Assembly (NCBI GenBank): GCA_963813725.1
Contig: CAWFAI010000016.1
Span: forward strand, 1-64,000
Length of the DNA stretch: 64,000 nt
From: VGBV01 sp963813725
Lineage (GTDB): Bacteria > Actinomycetota > Thermoleophilia > Solirubrobacterales > 70-9
Direction of reading: 5' to 3'
The position numbers and the translations under genes are program-made. Below, in pieces: positions 33,405-41,990 of this stretch. Under the pieces are notes generated by a model. It made no database searches, was not told the DNA's origin, and was given only the letters and a program-made list of their open reading frames with translations. Position 1 is the stretch's first letter, and every line of letters begins with the position of its first letter.

Positions 33405-33774
33405 ATGGGTGACCTGGGCACCGGCATCGGCATCGACGTGATCGAGATCGAGCGCATCGAGCGCGCTCTGGAGCGCCGTCCGCGCCTGCGCGAGCGCCTC
33501 TTCACTCCCGGGGAGCTGGCCTACGCCGACGCGCGCGCCCGCCCCGGGCGCCACCTGGCCGCGCGGTTCGCGGCCAAGGAGGCCGTGATCAAGGCGCTCG
33601 GCGCCGAGCGGGTCGGGTCCTGGATCGATCGAGGTCGTCGCGGGCGCCGGGGCGCCCACGGTGCGCCTGTCGGGCGCCGCCGCCGAGGCCGCCGGCGGGC
33701 GCGAGATCTCGGTCTCGCTCACGCACTCGCGCGAGACCGCCGCAGCGGTGGCGCTCGCCCAGCCGCCCGCCTGA
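33405..33774 (+). CDS. acpS: Holo-[acyl-carrier-protein] synthase (one frameshift)
   Basis: Transfers 4'-phosphopantetheine from CoA to acyl carrier protein. The first part reads GIGIDVIEIERIERALERRPRLRERLFTPGELAYADARARPGRHLAARFAAKEAVIKALG, with the Mg-binding Asp in GIDVIE and the Glu in FAAKEA. After about 33625 the frame changes and the normal C-terminus follows: IEVVAGAGAPTVRLSGAAAEAAGGREISVSLTHSRETAAAVALAQ, ending at TGA 33772. Repaired, it is about 123 residues, the family size. The gene is essential, so the indel is probably an error. It follows the DUF3352 gene by 2 bases. Confidence 0.85.
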
Positions 33775-33781
33775 GCCGCAC

Positions 33782-33787
33782 TAGTCT
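33782..33787 (+). promoter_or_regulatory. -10 box of nnr, leaderless
   Basis: TAGTCT lies 7 bases before ATG 33795. Confidence 0.5.
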
Positions 33788-33794
33788 GGGCGGC

Positions 33795-35309
33795 ATGGAG
33801 CCGTGGCTGAGCCCATGCCTGGACGCCGAGCGCATGAGGGCGGTCGACGCCTGGGCGATCGAGGAGCGGGGAGTGCCGTCCCTCGACCTGATGGAGACGG
33901 CGGGACTGGCCGTCGCGGCCGCCGCCGCCGAGGCCGCCGAGTCGAAGCGAGCCGCCGTCGTCTGCGGAAAGGGCAACAACGGCGGCGACGGGCTGGTCGC
34001 CGCGCGGGCCCTGGCCCAGACCGGATTCGAGGTCGACACCCTGCTGCTGTGGCCCGCCGCCGAGCTCTCCGAGGACGCGGCGGCGAACCTCGAGCGGCTG
34101 CCGGCCGGCGCGCGCCAGGTGGATGCCGGGGAGCTTTCGGCCGCGCTGTCGGATGCCGGGGTGGTCGTGGATGCCGTCTTCGGCACCGGCTTCTCGGGCG
34201 AGCCACGCGACCCCGCGGCCGCGGCGATCGACGCGATCAACGGCTGCGGCGCGCCCGTCGTCGCCGCCGACATCGCCTCAGGCGTCAACGCCTCGAGCGG
34301 CGAGGTTGAGGGAGCGGCGGTGAAGGCCGACCTCACCACCAGCTTCCACGCGCCGAAGGTCGGGCACTGGATCTCGCCCGGCAAGAAGCACACCGGCGAG
34401 TTGCGGGTGGTCCCGATCGGCATCCCCGACGGCGCCCCCGAGGGCGCCGCGGCGGGCCTGATCGACGAGGGGGTGCTGGACGAGCTGCCCAGGCGCGGCG
34501 CCGAATCGACAAAGTTCAGCTCGGGCCAGGTCGTGGTGGTGGGCGCCTCGCGCGGGCTCACCGGCGCCGTCTGCCTTTCCGCGCAGGCCGCGACCCGCGC
34601 CGGGGCCGGCTACGCGACCGTCGCCGTGCCGGCCGAGCTGGAGCACATCTTCGAGGTGAAGCTGACCGAGGTCATGTCGGTCGGCTGCGCGTCGCGCGAG
34701 GGCCGGATGCGCCGCGCGGCATCCGAGCAGGTGATGTCGGTGACGGAGGGCGCGTCGGCGGTGGTGCTGGGGCCGGGAATCGGCCGGGAAGACGGGACCC
34801 GCGACCTTGTCCGCGACCTCGCCGCGCGCATCGAGGCCCCGCTGGTCATCGACGCCGATGGCCTCTACGCGCACAACGGGCGCATCGCCGCGCTGGGCGA
34901 GCGCTCGCATCCGACGGTGCTCACCCCGCACGAGGGCGAGCTGGGGCGCCTGCTCGAGGCCGACTCCGACGAGGTCAAGGCGAAGCGGCTGTCCCACGCC
35001 ACGCGCGCGGCGCAGGAGAGCGGGGCGATCGTCGTGCTGAAGGGGGACGACACGATCGTCACCGACGGCGACCGGGTTGCGATCAACCGGGGTGGCTCCT
35101 CGGCGCTGGCGACGGCCGGCACCGGCGACGTCCTCTCGGGGGTGACCGGGGCGATCCTGGCCCGGGGGAGCGACCCCTTCGCCGCCGTCTGCGCCGCCGT
35201 CCTCGCGCACTCGCGCGCCGGCCGAGTCGCGGCCGAGCGCGTCGGGGTGGTCGAGTCCGTGATCGCCGGCGATGTGGTCGATGCGATTCCGGCAGGGCTG
35301 AGGCGATGA
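33795..35309 (+). CDS. nnr: Bifunctional NAD(P)H-hydrate epimerase / ADP-dependent dehydratase
   Basis: Repairs hydrated NAD(P)H; 504 residues with both domains fused. The N-terminal epimerase has RAVDAWAIEERGVPSLDLMETAGLAVA, VVCGKGNNGGDGLVAARAL and VVDAVFGTGFSGEPRDP. The C-terminal dehydratase (ribokinase-like) has SGQVVVVGASRGLTGAVCLSAQAATRAGAGYATVAVP, VLGPGIGR, TPHEGELGRLL, VVLKGDDTIVTDG and the catalytic AGTGDVLSGVTGAILARG. Its end overlaps alr by ATGA, matching the common actinobacterial order acpS-nnr-alr. Confidence 0.93.
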   Translation: MEPWLSPCLDAERMRAVDAWAIEERGVPSLDLMETAGLAVAAAAAEAAESKRAAVVCGKGNNGGDGLVAARALAQTGFEVDTLLLWPAAELSEDAAANLERLPAGARQVDAGELSAALSDAGVVVDAVFGTGFSGEPRDPAAAAIDAINGCGAPVVAADIASGVNASSGEVEGAAVKADLTTSFHAPKVGHWISPGKKHTGELRVVPIGIPDGAPEGAAAGLIDEGVLDELPRRGAESTKFSSGQVVVVGASRGLTGAVCLSAQAATRAGAGYATVAVPAELEHIFEVKLTEVMSVGCASREGRMRRAASEQVMSVTEGASAVVLGPGIGREDGTRDLVRDLAARIEAPLVIDADGLYAHNGRIAALGERSHPTVLTPHEGELGRLLEADSDEVKAKRLSHATRAAQESGAIVVLKGDDTIVTDGDRVAINRGGSSALATAGTGDVLSGVTGAILARGSDPFAAVCAAVLAHSRAGRVAAERVGVVESVIAGDVVDAIPAGLRR

Positions 35310-36436
35310 GCGCAGGGGCCCATCAGGCCCGCGCGCTCGCGCGCATCGACACGGGCGCGATCCAGGCCAACTGTGCCGCGCTGGCGTCGAAGCTGGGTCA
35401 GGGGACCGAGCTCTGCGCCGTCGTCAAGGCCGACGGGTACGGCCACGGCGCGGCGCCGGCAGCCGCGGCGGCCATGCGCGGCGGGGCTACCGTGCTGGCC
35501 GTCGCCACGGCTCCCGAAGCCGAGGAGCTCCGCTTCCACTTCCCCGACGCGGCCCTGTTCGTGATGGGGGCGCTGACCGAGCCGGAACTGAGCCGGGCCC
35601 TCGACGCCGACGCCGATGTCGCCGTCTGGCGAGGGGGCTTCCGCGACCTCTGCTCGCGGCTGGCGGCCCAGCGCGGGACGCGGGTGCGCGTCCACGTCAA
35701 GCACGACAGCGGCATGGGGCGCCTGGGCGAGCGCGACCCCGAGGCCGTCGTCCGGCTGGCCCGGGACTGCGCCACCGATCAGGGCCTGGAGCTGGCCGGC
35801 GTCTGGACCCACTTCGCGACGGCCGATGAGGGCGGAGACGACTTCCTCGGTGAGCAGCTGGCCGCCTTCGGCCCCGTCGCCGAGCGCGTGCGCGAGCTGG
35901 CGCCCGGCGTCGTCGTCCACGCCGCCAACAGCGCGGCGACCCTGCGCGAGCCGGCCAGCCACCTCGACATGGTGCGCTGCGGCGTCGCCATCTACGGCCT
36001 GGACCCGTTCGGGGCCGACCCCGCCGCCCAGGGCCTGAGGCCGGCGCTGGAGCTGCGCTCCTACGTCGCCGACGTGAAGCGCTTCGAGCCCGGGGCCAGC
36101 GCCGGCTACGCGCGCACCTGGCGCGCCCCGGAAGAGACCTGGGTCGGGGTGCTGCCGATCGGCTACGGCGACGGGGTGCGCCGCGCGCTCAGCAACAACG
36201 GCGAGGTGCTGATTCGGGGCCACCGTCACCCCATCGTGGGCAACGTCTCGATGGACAACCTCACGGTTGACCTGGGGGCGCGGACCGATGTGGAGCCGGG
36301 CGACGACGCGGTGCTGATCGGCTCCCAGGGCTCCGAGCGCATCCTCGCCGAGGAGCTGGCCCGGCGCTTGGAGACGATCAACTACGAGATCACCACCGGA
36401 GTCTCGCCCCGGGTGCCGCGCGCCCACGGGCAATGA
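35306..36436 (+). CDS. alr: Alanine racemase
   Basis: PLP enzyme supplying D-alanine for peptidoglycan; 376 residues. The PLP lysine is K41 in CAVVKADGYGHGA. Other landmarks are VHVKHDSGMGRLGER, VHAANSAATLREPASHLDMVRCGVAIYGLDPF, the catalytic tyrosine in SAGYARTW, and LPIGYGDGVRRALSNNGEVLIRGHRHPIVGNVSMDNLTVDL. It overlaps both neighbours by ATGA, so it is co-translated with nnr and the nucleotidyltransferase gene. Confidence 0.95.
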   Translation: MSAGAHQARALARIDTGAIQANCAALASKLGQGTELCAVVKADGYGHGAAPAAAAAMRGGATVLAVATAPEAEELRFHFPDAALFVMGALTEPELSRALDADADVAVWRGGFRDLCSRLAAQRGTRVRVHVKHDSGMGRLGERDPEAVVRLARDCATDQGLELAGVWTHFATADEGGDDFLGEQLAAFGPVAERVRELAPGVVVHAANSAATLREPASHLDMVRCGVAIYGLDPFGADPAAQGLRPALELRSYVADVKRFEPGASAGYARTWRAPEETWVGVLPIGYGDGVRRALSNNGEVLIRGHRHPIVGNVSMDNLTVDLGARTDVEPGDDAVLIGSQGSERILAEELARRLETINYEITTGVSPRVPRAHGQ

Positions 36437-37914
36437 GCGAGCGCGGGGCACTCGAGCCCCTGCTGGCGGCCGCGCCCTCGATCGCCGCCGCACGCCGAGC
36501 CCTCGCCGGCTCCGAGCAGGCCTGGATCGTGGGCGGCGCCGTGCGCGACGCGCTGCTGGCCGGGGTTGTGGGCGACGCGGACCTGGCCGTCTCTCCCGGC
36601 AGCGAGCGGGACGCCGCGCGGGCGATCGCCCGTGGCGCCGGCGGGGTCGCGTTCCCGCTGTCCGAGCGGCACGCCACCTGGAGGGCCATGGTCGAGGTGG
36701 GCGGCGAGGACGGGTGGCACGTCGACGTGACCGCGCTTCGCGGGGAGACGATCGAGCGGGACCTCGGCGCGCGCGACTTCACCGTCAACGCGATCGCGAT
36801 CCCGCTGGCGGGCGGCGAGCCGATCGACCCCACCGGCGGGCTGGCCGACGCCCAGGGGCGACGCCTGCGGGCGGTCAGCGACGCCGCCTTCCGCGATGAC
36901 CCGCTGCGGCTGCTGCGAGCGGCGCGGATCGCCGCCTCCCATTCGCTCGAGATCGAGGAGGGGACGCTTCGCCTGGCCCGGTCGCAGGCGGCGCTGGCGG
37001 GCGAGGCCGCGGGCGAGCGCCAGTTCGCCGAGCTGCGCGTGATGCTCGCCGGCGCCGCTCCCCTGGACGCGCTGGAGCTGCTGGACCGGCTGCAGCTGAC
37101 CGCGGTCGTGTTGCCCGAGCTCGAGGCGACCCGCGGGGTCGTGCAGAATCCGAACCACCACCTCGACGTGCTCGGGCACACGCTCGCGGTGCTGGAGCAG
37201 TGGCTTGCGATCGAATCGGGCCTGGAGGACTTCGCCCCCGACCTGGCCGCGGAGGTCAGCGCCTTTCTGGCGGAGCCGCTCGCCGACGAGCTTTCGCGTG
37301 CCGAGGCGCTGCGATTCGGCGCTCTCTTCCATGACCTCGGCAAGCCGCAGACGCGGGGGGAGCGGGCCGGCTACGTCACCTTCATCGGCCACGACAAGGT
37401 GGGAGCCGAGATCGTCGCCGGGATCTGCCGCCGCCTTCGCACCAGCAACGCGCTCAGCGGACACCTTCAGGGGCTGGCACTGCACCACCTGCGCCTCGGC
37501 TTCATGATCGGTGAGCGTCCGCTCTCGCGCGACGCCGTCTATGAGTACCTCAGCGCGACCGAGCCGGTCGCCGTCGACGTCACCCTGCTCAGCGCCGCAG
37601 ACCGCCTCGCGGCTCGCGGCAGCGGCCCGCTCGCGAGCCCCGAGATGGTCGAGGCCCACATGGAGCTTGCGCGCGAGATGGTGGCCGCGGCGCTGGCCTG
37701 GCATCGCGACCCTCCCCGTCCCCCGCTCAGCGGCGACGAGCTCGCGGCCGAGCTGGGCATCGAGCCGGGCCCCCGGATGGGCGAGCTCCTCGAAGCGCTC
37801 CGGCGCGCCGCGTTCGCCGGCGAGATCGGCGACCGCGACGCGGCCCTGACCCTCGCCCGCTCCCTGGTTGACGAGAACCAGCGCGTAACCCGCATCGGCT
37901 CCACGGCGCTGTAG
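36433..37914 (+). CDS. CCA-adding-type tRNA nucleotidyltransferase/poly(A) polymerase with HD domain
   Basis: 493 residues. The class II nucleotidyltransferase head has WIVGGAVRDALLAGVVGDADLAV (GG...RD and the metal DxD), then RDFTVNAIAIPLAGGEPIDPTGGLADAQGRRLRAVSDAAFRDDPLRLLRAARIAA. An HD phosphohydrolase domain follows (FGALFHDLGKPQTRGERAGYVTFIGHDKVGAEI...LALHHLRLGF). This plan is shared by CCA-adding enzymes and bacterial poly(A) polymerases. The CCA role is likely in an actinobacterium but not proven by motif. It ends the nnr-alr unit. Confidence 0.85.
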   Translation: MSERGALEPLLAAAPSIAAARRALAGSEQAWIVGGAVRDALLAGVVGDADLAVSPGSERDAARAIARGAGGVAFPLSERHATWRAMVEVGGEDGWHVDVTALRGETIERDLGARDFTVNAIAIPLAGGEPIDPTGGLADAQGRRLRAVSDAAFRDDPLRLLRAARIAASHSLEIEEGTLRLARSQAALAGEAAGERQFAELRVMLAGAAPLDALELLDRLQLTAVVLPELEATRGVVQNPNHHLDVLGHTLAVLEQWLAIESGLEDFAPDLAAEVSAFLAEPLADELSRAEALRFGALFHDLGKPQTRGERAGYVTFIGHDKVGAEIVAGICRRLRTSNALSGHLQGLALHHLRLGFMIGERPLSRDAVYEYLSATEPVAVDVTLLSAADRLAARGSGPLASPEMVEAHMELAREMVAAALAWHRDPPRPPLSGDELAAELGIEPGPRMGELLEALRRAAFAGEIGDRDAALTLARSLVDENQRVTRIGSTAL

Positions 37915-37948
37915 GGGGTGTAGCCCAGGAAGCTAGGGAAAGGAAGAG

Positions 37949-38431
37949 ATGCGAAAGCTCCCAGTCGCGATCGCCGTGGGCGTGCTGGCCGTAAGCCTGG
38001 CCGCCGCGCCGACCGTGATCGCCAAGCCGGGCCCCAAGGGGCCCAAGAACGTCGGCGGCACCATCACGGTTGTCGCGACGCCGAGCACGATCGAGACCAC
38101 GACCACCACCGTCGCCGCGAGCGGCAACGTCAAGGCCAACAGCAGCTGTCGCAAGAACCGCACGGTCCGCTTCTCCTATGTGGACTCGGCCGGCACCACG
38201 GTGCTGACCGAGACCGCGGTGACCGGGCCGAACGGCGACTACAGCGCGACGCTGCCGAAGCCGACGACCACCGGCCCCGCGACCGTGAACCTTGTCGCGA
38301 CCGTCGACGAAGCGGTTCGCAGGACCAAGGGCCAGTCCAAGGGCAAGGGCAAGAAGAAGGGCCACGGCAAGAAGGCCAAGAAGTTCAACTGCCTCAGCGC
38401 CACGGGGCAGAGCACGCTCACCGTCAACTGA
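37949..38431 (+). CDS. Small secreted β-sandwich-like protein with Lys/Gly-rich loop
   Basis: 160 residues with a good ribosome binding site (AAGGAAGAG before ATG). A signal peptide (RKLPVAIAVGVLAVSLAAAPTVIA) is followed by a β-rich region: TITVVATPSTIETTTTTVAASGNVKANSSCRKNRTVRFSYVDSAGTTVLTETAVTGPNGDYSATLP. A Lys/Gly-rich run and a second Cys (KKFNCLSATG) follow. The layout 'V-x-G-x-V...C-x-K-x-R...G-D-Y...C' resembles the secreted protein at 41991, so the two may be one Ig-like family. Function unknown. A strong hairpin follows the stop. Confidence 0.7.
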   Translation: MRKLPVAIAVGVLAVSLAAAPTVIAKPGPKGPKNVGGTITVVATPSTIETTTTTVAASGNVKANSSCRKNRTVRFSYVDSAGTTVLTETAVTGPNGDYSATLPKPTTTGPATVNLVATVDEAVRRTKGQSKGKGKKKGHGKKAKKFNCLSATGQSTLTVN

Positions 38432-38461
38432 GCTCGACCGAGCAGGACGCTCGGTGAGAGG

Positions 38462-38507
38462 ACAAGGCGAGTGGCCCGGCGTTCCCCCATCGGGCCGCTC
38501 GCCTTGT
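38462..38507 (+). terminator. Long hairpin after the secreted-protein gene
   Basis: ACAAGGCGAG-T-GGCCCG pairs with CGGGCC-G-CTCGCCTTGT, a stem of 17 positions with one T·G pair and a 12-base loop. No clear T-tract follows, so it may terminate weakly or protect the message end. Confidence 0.7.
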
Positions 38508-38522
38508 TGAGGTCCTTGTAAT

Positions 38523-38528
38523 TAGAGT
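38523..38528 (+). promoter_or_regulatory. -10 box, leaderless, for the HIT gene
   Basis: TAGAGT lies 7 bases before GTG 38536. Confidence 0.5.
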
Positions 38529-38535
38529 CCGCGCC

Positions 38536-38945
38536 GTGGCCGACTGCCTCTTCTGCGGGATCGTCGAGGGCTCCGATCCCGAGCCAGACCGATCGACTCC
38601 GACGAGCGCACGGTGTCCTTCATGGACATCAACCCGGCGACGCCAGGGCACGCGCTGGTGGTGCCCCGCGCGCACTCCGAGGACCTGATCGCGATCGAGC
38701 CCGGGGACCTGGAGGCGGCCTCGCTCGCCGCCCAGCGCCTGGCGAGGCGGATGGACGAGGTGCTCGAGCCCGACGGGATCAACGTCCTCAACTGCTGCCG
38801 CCCGGCCGCCTGGCAGACCGTCTTCCACTACCACTGGCATGTGATCCCGCGCTACGAGGACGACCCGCTGAAGCTGCCCTGGATCCCCCGCGGCGGGCCG
38901 GAGGACGAGATCGCCGCGATCGCGGACAAGCTGAGAAAGGACTGA
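38536..38945 (+). CDS. HIT-family nucleotide hydrolase/transferase (one frameshift)
   Basis: GTG 38536 gives VADCLFCGIVEGSDPEP with the N-terminal CxxC of zinc-binding HIT proteins. Near 38590 the frame shifts by one and continues IDSDERTVSFMDINPATPGHALVVPRAHSEDLIAIEPGDLEAASLAAQRLARRM, then NVLNCCRPAAWQTVFHYHWHVIPRY. HYHWHV is the HxHxH catalytic triad on the phosphate loop. Repaired, it is about 136 residues. HIT proteins hydrolyse AMP derivatives such as adenosine 5'-monophosphoramidate. The indel is probably a sequence error. It is followed 2 bases later by the enoyl-CoA hydratase gene. Confidence 0.85.
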
Positions 38946-38947
38946 CG

Positions 38948-39733
38948 ATGGCCGACGCCCCTGTCCGCCTGGAGATGGACGGCAACCTCGCCCACATGGT
39001 TCTGGACAACCCGCCGCTCAACCTGTTCGGGATCGACGCCTGGCAGGCGCTCGTGAACTGCATCGACGAGGTCGAGAAGTCCGACGCGAGGGCGCTGGTC
39101 TGGCGCGCCGAGGGCGATCTCTTCACCGGCGGCGCCGACGTCAACGGCTTCCAGCAGGTGGTCGAGCAGGGCGGCGCCGACCGGTCCTTCGGCTCGCTGC
39201 TGACCGCCGCCAACCGCCTGGAGGCGCTCGACATCCCCACCCTGGCGCTGGTGCACGGGCTCTGCCTCACGGCCGGGCTGGAGGTCTCGCTCGGCTGCGA
39301 CATGCTCTGGGCGACCGAGGACGCGCAGTTCGGCCTGGTCGAGGCGGTCGTCGGGCTCACGCCGGGGGCCGGCGGCACGCAGCGGATGGCGGAGCGCGCG
39401 GGCCCCGCCCGGGCGGCCGAGTTCGTCATGAGCGGGGGGCTGTACCCGGCGAAGACGCTCGCGGAGTGGAACGTCGTCAACCGGGTCGTCACCGACAAGG
39501 ACGAGCTGATGGCGAAGGGCATGAAGTTCGCGCACCGCCTCGCCGACGGCCCGACGCTCGCGCACGGCGCCACCAAGCGCATCATCCGCGCCTTCCGCAA
39601 GGGCGGGGTGGAGGGGGCCGACAGCGTCACCGGGGACCAGTTCGCCGACCTGTTCGCGAGCCGGGACCTGCAGAACGCCGTCGCATCGTTTCTCAAGGAC
39701 GGCCCGGGCAAGGCGACGTTCGAGGGCAAGTAG
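38948..39733 (+). CDS. Enoyl-CoA hydratase/isomerase family protein
   Basis: 261 residues of crotonase fold. The CoA/oxyanion segments are LDNPPLNLFGIDAWQALVNCID, WRAEGDLFTGGADVNGF (first oxyanion-hole region) and ALVHGLCLTAGLEVSLGCDMLWATEDAQFGLVEAVVGLTPGAGGTQRMAERAG (second region with the position of the catalytic Glu in GLVEAVVGL). It hydrates or isomerises an acyl-CoA; the chain length is unknown. It sits between the HIT gene (2 bases away) and infA. Confidence 0.87.
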   Translation: MADAPVRLEMDGNLAHMVLDNPPLNLFGIDAWQALVNCIDEVEKSDARALVWRAEGDLFTGGADVNGFQQVVEQGGADRSFGSLLTAANRLEALDIPTLALVHGLCLTAGLEVSLGCDMLWATEDAQFGLVEAVVGLTPGAGGTQRMAERAGPARAAEFVMSGGLYPAKTLAEWNVVNRVVTDKDELMAKGMKFAHRLADGPTLAHGATKRIIRAFRKGGVEGADSVTGDQFADLFASRDLQNAVASFLKDGPGKATFEGK

Positions 39734-39769
39734 CGCGAGGGAACTACCGCAGTCGTGCCTGGCAGGCGC

Positions 39770-39775
39770 TACCCT
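39770..39775 (+). promoter_or_regulatory. -10 box of infA, leaderless
   Basis: TACCCT lies 11 bases before ATG 39787, in the same GCTACCCTG context as glmS. Confidence 0.45.
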
Positions 39776-39786
39776 GCCCGACGCCT

Positions 39787-40005
39787 ATGGGCAAGGAAGA
39801 GAAGATCGAGATGGAGGGCGAGATCACCGAGGCCCTCCCGAACACGATGTTCCGGGTCAAGCTCGACAACGACCACGAGGTCCTCGGGCACATCTCGGGC
39901 AAGATGCGTCGCCACTACATCCGCATCCTCCCAGGCGACCGGGTGAAGATCGAGCTCTCGCCGTACGACCTCGACCGCGGGCGCATCACCTACCGCTACA
40001 AGTAG
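39787..40005 (+). CDS. infA: Translation initiation factor IF-1
   Basis: 72-residue OB-fold protein, the exact usual length. It reads KEEKIEMEGEITEALPNTMFRVKLDNDHEVLGHISGKMRRHYIRILPGDRVKIELSPYDLDRGRITYRYK, with the conserved RRHYIRILPGD. It blocks the A site of the 30S subunit during initiation. It stands alone here with its own promoter rather than in the ribosomal-protein operon where actinobacteria often keep infA. Confidence 0.95.
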   Translation: MGKEEKIEMEGEITEALPNTMFRVKLDNDHEVLGHISGKMRRHYIRILPGDRVKIELSPYDLDRGRITYRYK

Positions 40006-40074
40006 CGACCAGGGAAACCATCGAATCTGCGGCTTCGGCCTCGGCGAGCTGCCCGCTGACCAGGGATTGAGCGG

Positions 40075-40479
40075 CTACTTCGACAGCCCTGCGGCTTTGA
40101 GGGCCGCATCCCGGTCCATATAGCCCTGGAGGCGAACCACCCGCCCTCCACTCACCCCAACGACGACTGCCGTCCTTGTTTCCAGCTCGATTCCGCTGCC
40201 TCTACCGCGCCGGTATTCGTGCAGGAGCACGACGACGTTGTCGCCGGCGTCTATGAACTCTTCTGCCTCCAGGCGGCGCTCTTCCCACGCCTCCAGATCC
40301 TGGGCCTCGAACGTCTCGTCGATCTGGGCCTGACCGTGGGCTACCTGGCCCTCTTGCAGCCCGCCGATGGTGCCGTGGAACTCGACCTCGGGATCGACCA
40401 GCCGTGCGGTCTGTTCCGCATCCCCTCCTTCGAACGCCTCGAAGGCCTCCCGAACGATCCTCACGTTCTCCCGCGACAT
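40075..40479 (-). CDS. SnoaL/NTF2-like protein
   Basis: 134 residues. MSRENVRIVREAFEAFEGGDAEQTARLVDPEVEFHGT is the typical opening of SnoaL-like ketosteroid-isomerase-fold proteins. The rest matches the curved β-sheet pattern (NVVVLLHEYRRGRGSGIELETRTAVVVGVSGGRVVRLQGYMDRDAALKAAGL). Such proteins are isomerases, hydrolases or simple ligand binders; nothing here points to one. It is in tandem with, but separate from, the anti-sigma gene upstream on the same strand. Confidence 0.75.
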   Translation of the reverse strand: MSRENVRIVREAFEAFEGGDAEQTARLVDPEVEFHGTIGGLQEGQVAHGQAQIDETFEAQDLEAWEERRLEAEEFIDAGDNVVVLLHEYRRGRGSGIELETRTAVVVGVSGGRVVRLQGYMDRDAALKAAGLSK

Positions 40480-40521
40480 TGCCTACGCAGTATCCGGGAA
40501 CAGCCCCTTTCGATGCAGCCG

Positions 40522-41274
40522 CTAGCCCTTGGGCTTGGTTTGGCCGTGTCCCGGGCCACCGGCGGAATCGGAGCCTCCCGGGCTCGTCGGCTTCTTGGCC
40601 TGGCCGGGCGGTGTCCCGCCCTGGCCCACGGATTTGCCGTTGCCGCCCGCGTTGCCGCCGCCGTGGTTGGGCTTCTGCTTGGTCTGTCCCGGAGGCGCCG
40701 CGGGCTTGCCCTTCGCCTTGCCGCTACTGCCCGAGTTCTCCTGGCCCTGGCCACCGGCGTTGCTGTGGCTCGGCGGACCGTTGCCCCTCCGCTTGTCGCC
40801 CTTGACGGCCTTCTCGGAGCCGGGCTGGGCGGCTGGGGAGGCCGCGGGCTCGCCGTTGTTGTCGGAGTCCTTGTCCGCGCCGGTGGGTTCGTCGGAGGTG
40901 CCCGAGCCGCCCTGGTTCGGGAGATCGACGCCGACCGCCTGGAACGCGTTCTCGGCAACGGCGGGCAGGCGCACACCGGCGACGGCGAGGCCCGCCGTCA
41001 GAAGTGGCAGCATTGCGACCGCCAGCGCCACCGCCGCGACGCGCCTGGGCGACCAGCTGCGGGCCGTGCGAGCGGGTGCGGTCGGGCGACGCTGCTTGCG
41101 TTGCGCCGCGATCACAGCCGAGACGCGCGCCTCTTCGGCGAGGTGGCTCACTATCTGCTCGGAGGCGGCCGGGTCCGGCTCGCGGACCAGCGTCGCCTTC
41201 AGCGCGCGCGTGAAGCTTGCGATCTCCGGGTGCGAGAAATCCATCTCTTCCGGGTAAGCGCCGTTGCCGCTCAC
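40522..41274 (-). CDS. Membrane protein paired with ECF sigma factor (probable anti-sigma factor)
   Basis: 250 residues: a cytoplasmic N-terminal helical domain (HPEIASFTRALKATLVREPDPAASEQIVSHLAEEARVSAVIAAQRKQ), one membrane helix (VAAVALAVAMLPLLTAGLAVAGV), and a long outside tail rich in Gly, Pro, Ser, Asn and Lys. Its ATG overlaps the sigma-factor stop by ATGA, and the layout (inside binding domain, helix, disordered outside part) fits a membrane anti-sigma factor. No HxxxCxxC zinc motif is present, so it is not a ZAS-type anti-sigma. Confidence 0.65.
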   Translation of the reverse strand: MSGNGAYPEEMDFSHPEIASFTRALKATLVREPDPAASEQIVSHLAEEARVSAVIAAQRKQRRPTAPARTARSWSPRRVAAVALAVAMLPLLTAGLAVAGVRLPAVAENAFQAVGVDLPNQGGSGTSDEPTGADKDSDNNGEPAASPAAQPGSEKAVKGDKRRGNGPPSHSNAGGQGQENSGSSGKAKGKPAAPPGQTKQKPNHGGGNAGGNGKSVGQGGTPPGQAKKPTSPGGSDSAGGPGHGQTKPKG

Positions 41275-41825
41275 TGGGTTACCCCCCTTTGGGCAAGCGC
41301 CTTGCGGACGGCGATCACCCCGCGCCGTTGCAGCTGCTTGACCGCGCCGGTTCGCTTTCCCAGCGTCTCGGCCACCTGCTCCAGGCTGAGGTCCCCGATC
41401 ACCCGCAGGAGGAGCACCGCGCGCTGGTCGGCCGACAGCGACTCGAGCACCCTGAGCACCTCATCGCGGCCGATCTGCGCCAGTGCCTGCTCGGCGGCGT
41501 CGTCACGAGCAAGACCCGGCGGCTCGGGCGGCTCGGCGACCAGGTCCACCGGGCGACGCGCCGAATGACGCCGGGCGTCGATCAGGCGATGGTGGGCGAT
41601 CGCGAAGGCCCAGCCTCGAAAGCGGTTCCAATCCCCCTCGAAGTCGCCGACGTCGCGCGCCACCTGCAGGAAGGTCTCGCTGAGCACGTCCTCCGGATCC
41701 GGAGCTCCGCTTCCGCGCAGATAGCCCAGAACCCCAGGCGCCAGCTCGGCCCAGATCTCCGCCCACGCCTGCTCGTCGCCTTGTTGGGCCGACTCGATCA
41801 GGGCGTCGAAGCGATCCGGCGTCAT
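41271..41825 (-). CDS. ECF RNA polymerase sigma factor
   Basis: 184 residues. Region 2: DEQAWAEIWAELAPGVLGYLRGSGAPDPEDVLSETFLQVARDVGDFEGDWNRFRGWAFAIAHHRLIDARR. Region 4: LAQIGRDEVLRVLESLSADQRAVLLLRVIGDLSLEQVAETLGKRTGAVKQLQRRGVIAVRKAL, a clear helix-turn-helix. Start ATG 41825 is placed by the -10 box 7 bases upstream. It is co-translated with the membrane partner that probably holds it inactive, and is divergent from a secreted protein gene that may be its target. Confidence 0.9.
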   Translation of the reverse strand: MTPDRFDALIESAQQGDEQAWAEIWAELAPGVLGYLRGSGAPDPEDVLSETFLQVARDVGDFEGDWNRFRGWAFAIAHHRLIDARRHSARRPVDLVAEPPEPPGLARDDAAEQALAQIGRDEVLRVLESLSADQRAVLLLRVIGDLSLEQVAETLGKRTGAVKQLQRRGVIAVRKALAQRGVTQ

Positions 41826-41832
41826 CCGGGCG

Positions 41833-41838
41833 ACCGTA
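41833..41838 (-). promoter_or_regulatory. -10 box of the ECF sigma gene, leaderless
   Basis: TACGGT on the minus strand, 7 bases before ATG 41825. Confidence 0.45.
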
Positions 41839-41955
41839 GCCGATCCCAGCCGACGTGCAGCCTTGCATGGTCGGCAGCCTCGTGGGAGGATCGGAAAGGG
41901 AAGGCGGCGAATTGAAGCAGCGTGCCCGCGATTCCGATCGTGGGCTGAGAGATGC

Positions 41956-41977
41956 TTTCGAGCACAAATTTCGAGCA
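41956..41977. repeat. 9-bp direct repeat before the secreted-protein gene
   Basis: TTTCGAGCA occurs twice with a 13-base period (41956-41964 and 41969-41977), directly before the ribosome binding site of the gene at 41991 and in the sigma/secreted-protein divergent gap. It could be a regulator site. Confidence 0.35.
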
Positions 41978-41990
41978 ACAGGAGGCTCAG

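Noticed and set aside
33405..35309. A single fused AcpS-Nnr protein
   Set aside because: The fusion arises only because the acpS frameshift runs into the nnr frame. The normal AcpS C-terminus and stop, and a promoter before nnr, are both visible.
34865..36493. A 542-codon open frame antisense to alr and the end of nnr
   Set aside because: Composition and position mark it as a shadow of real genes on the other strand.
40690..40800. Gly/Pro/Ser repeat in the anti-sigma-like tail as collagen or an S-layer repeat
   Set aside because: No regular period is visible; it is ordinary low-complexity linker.
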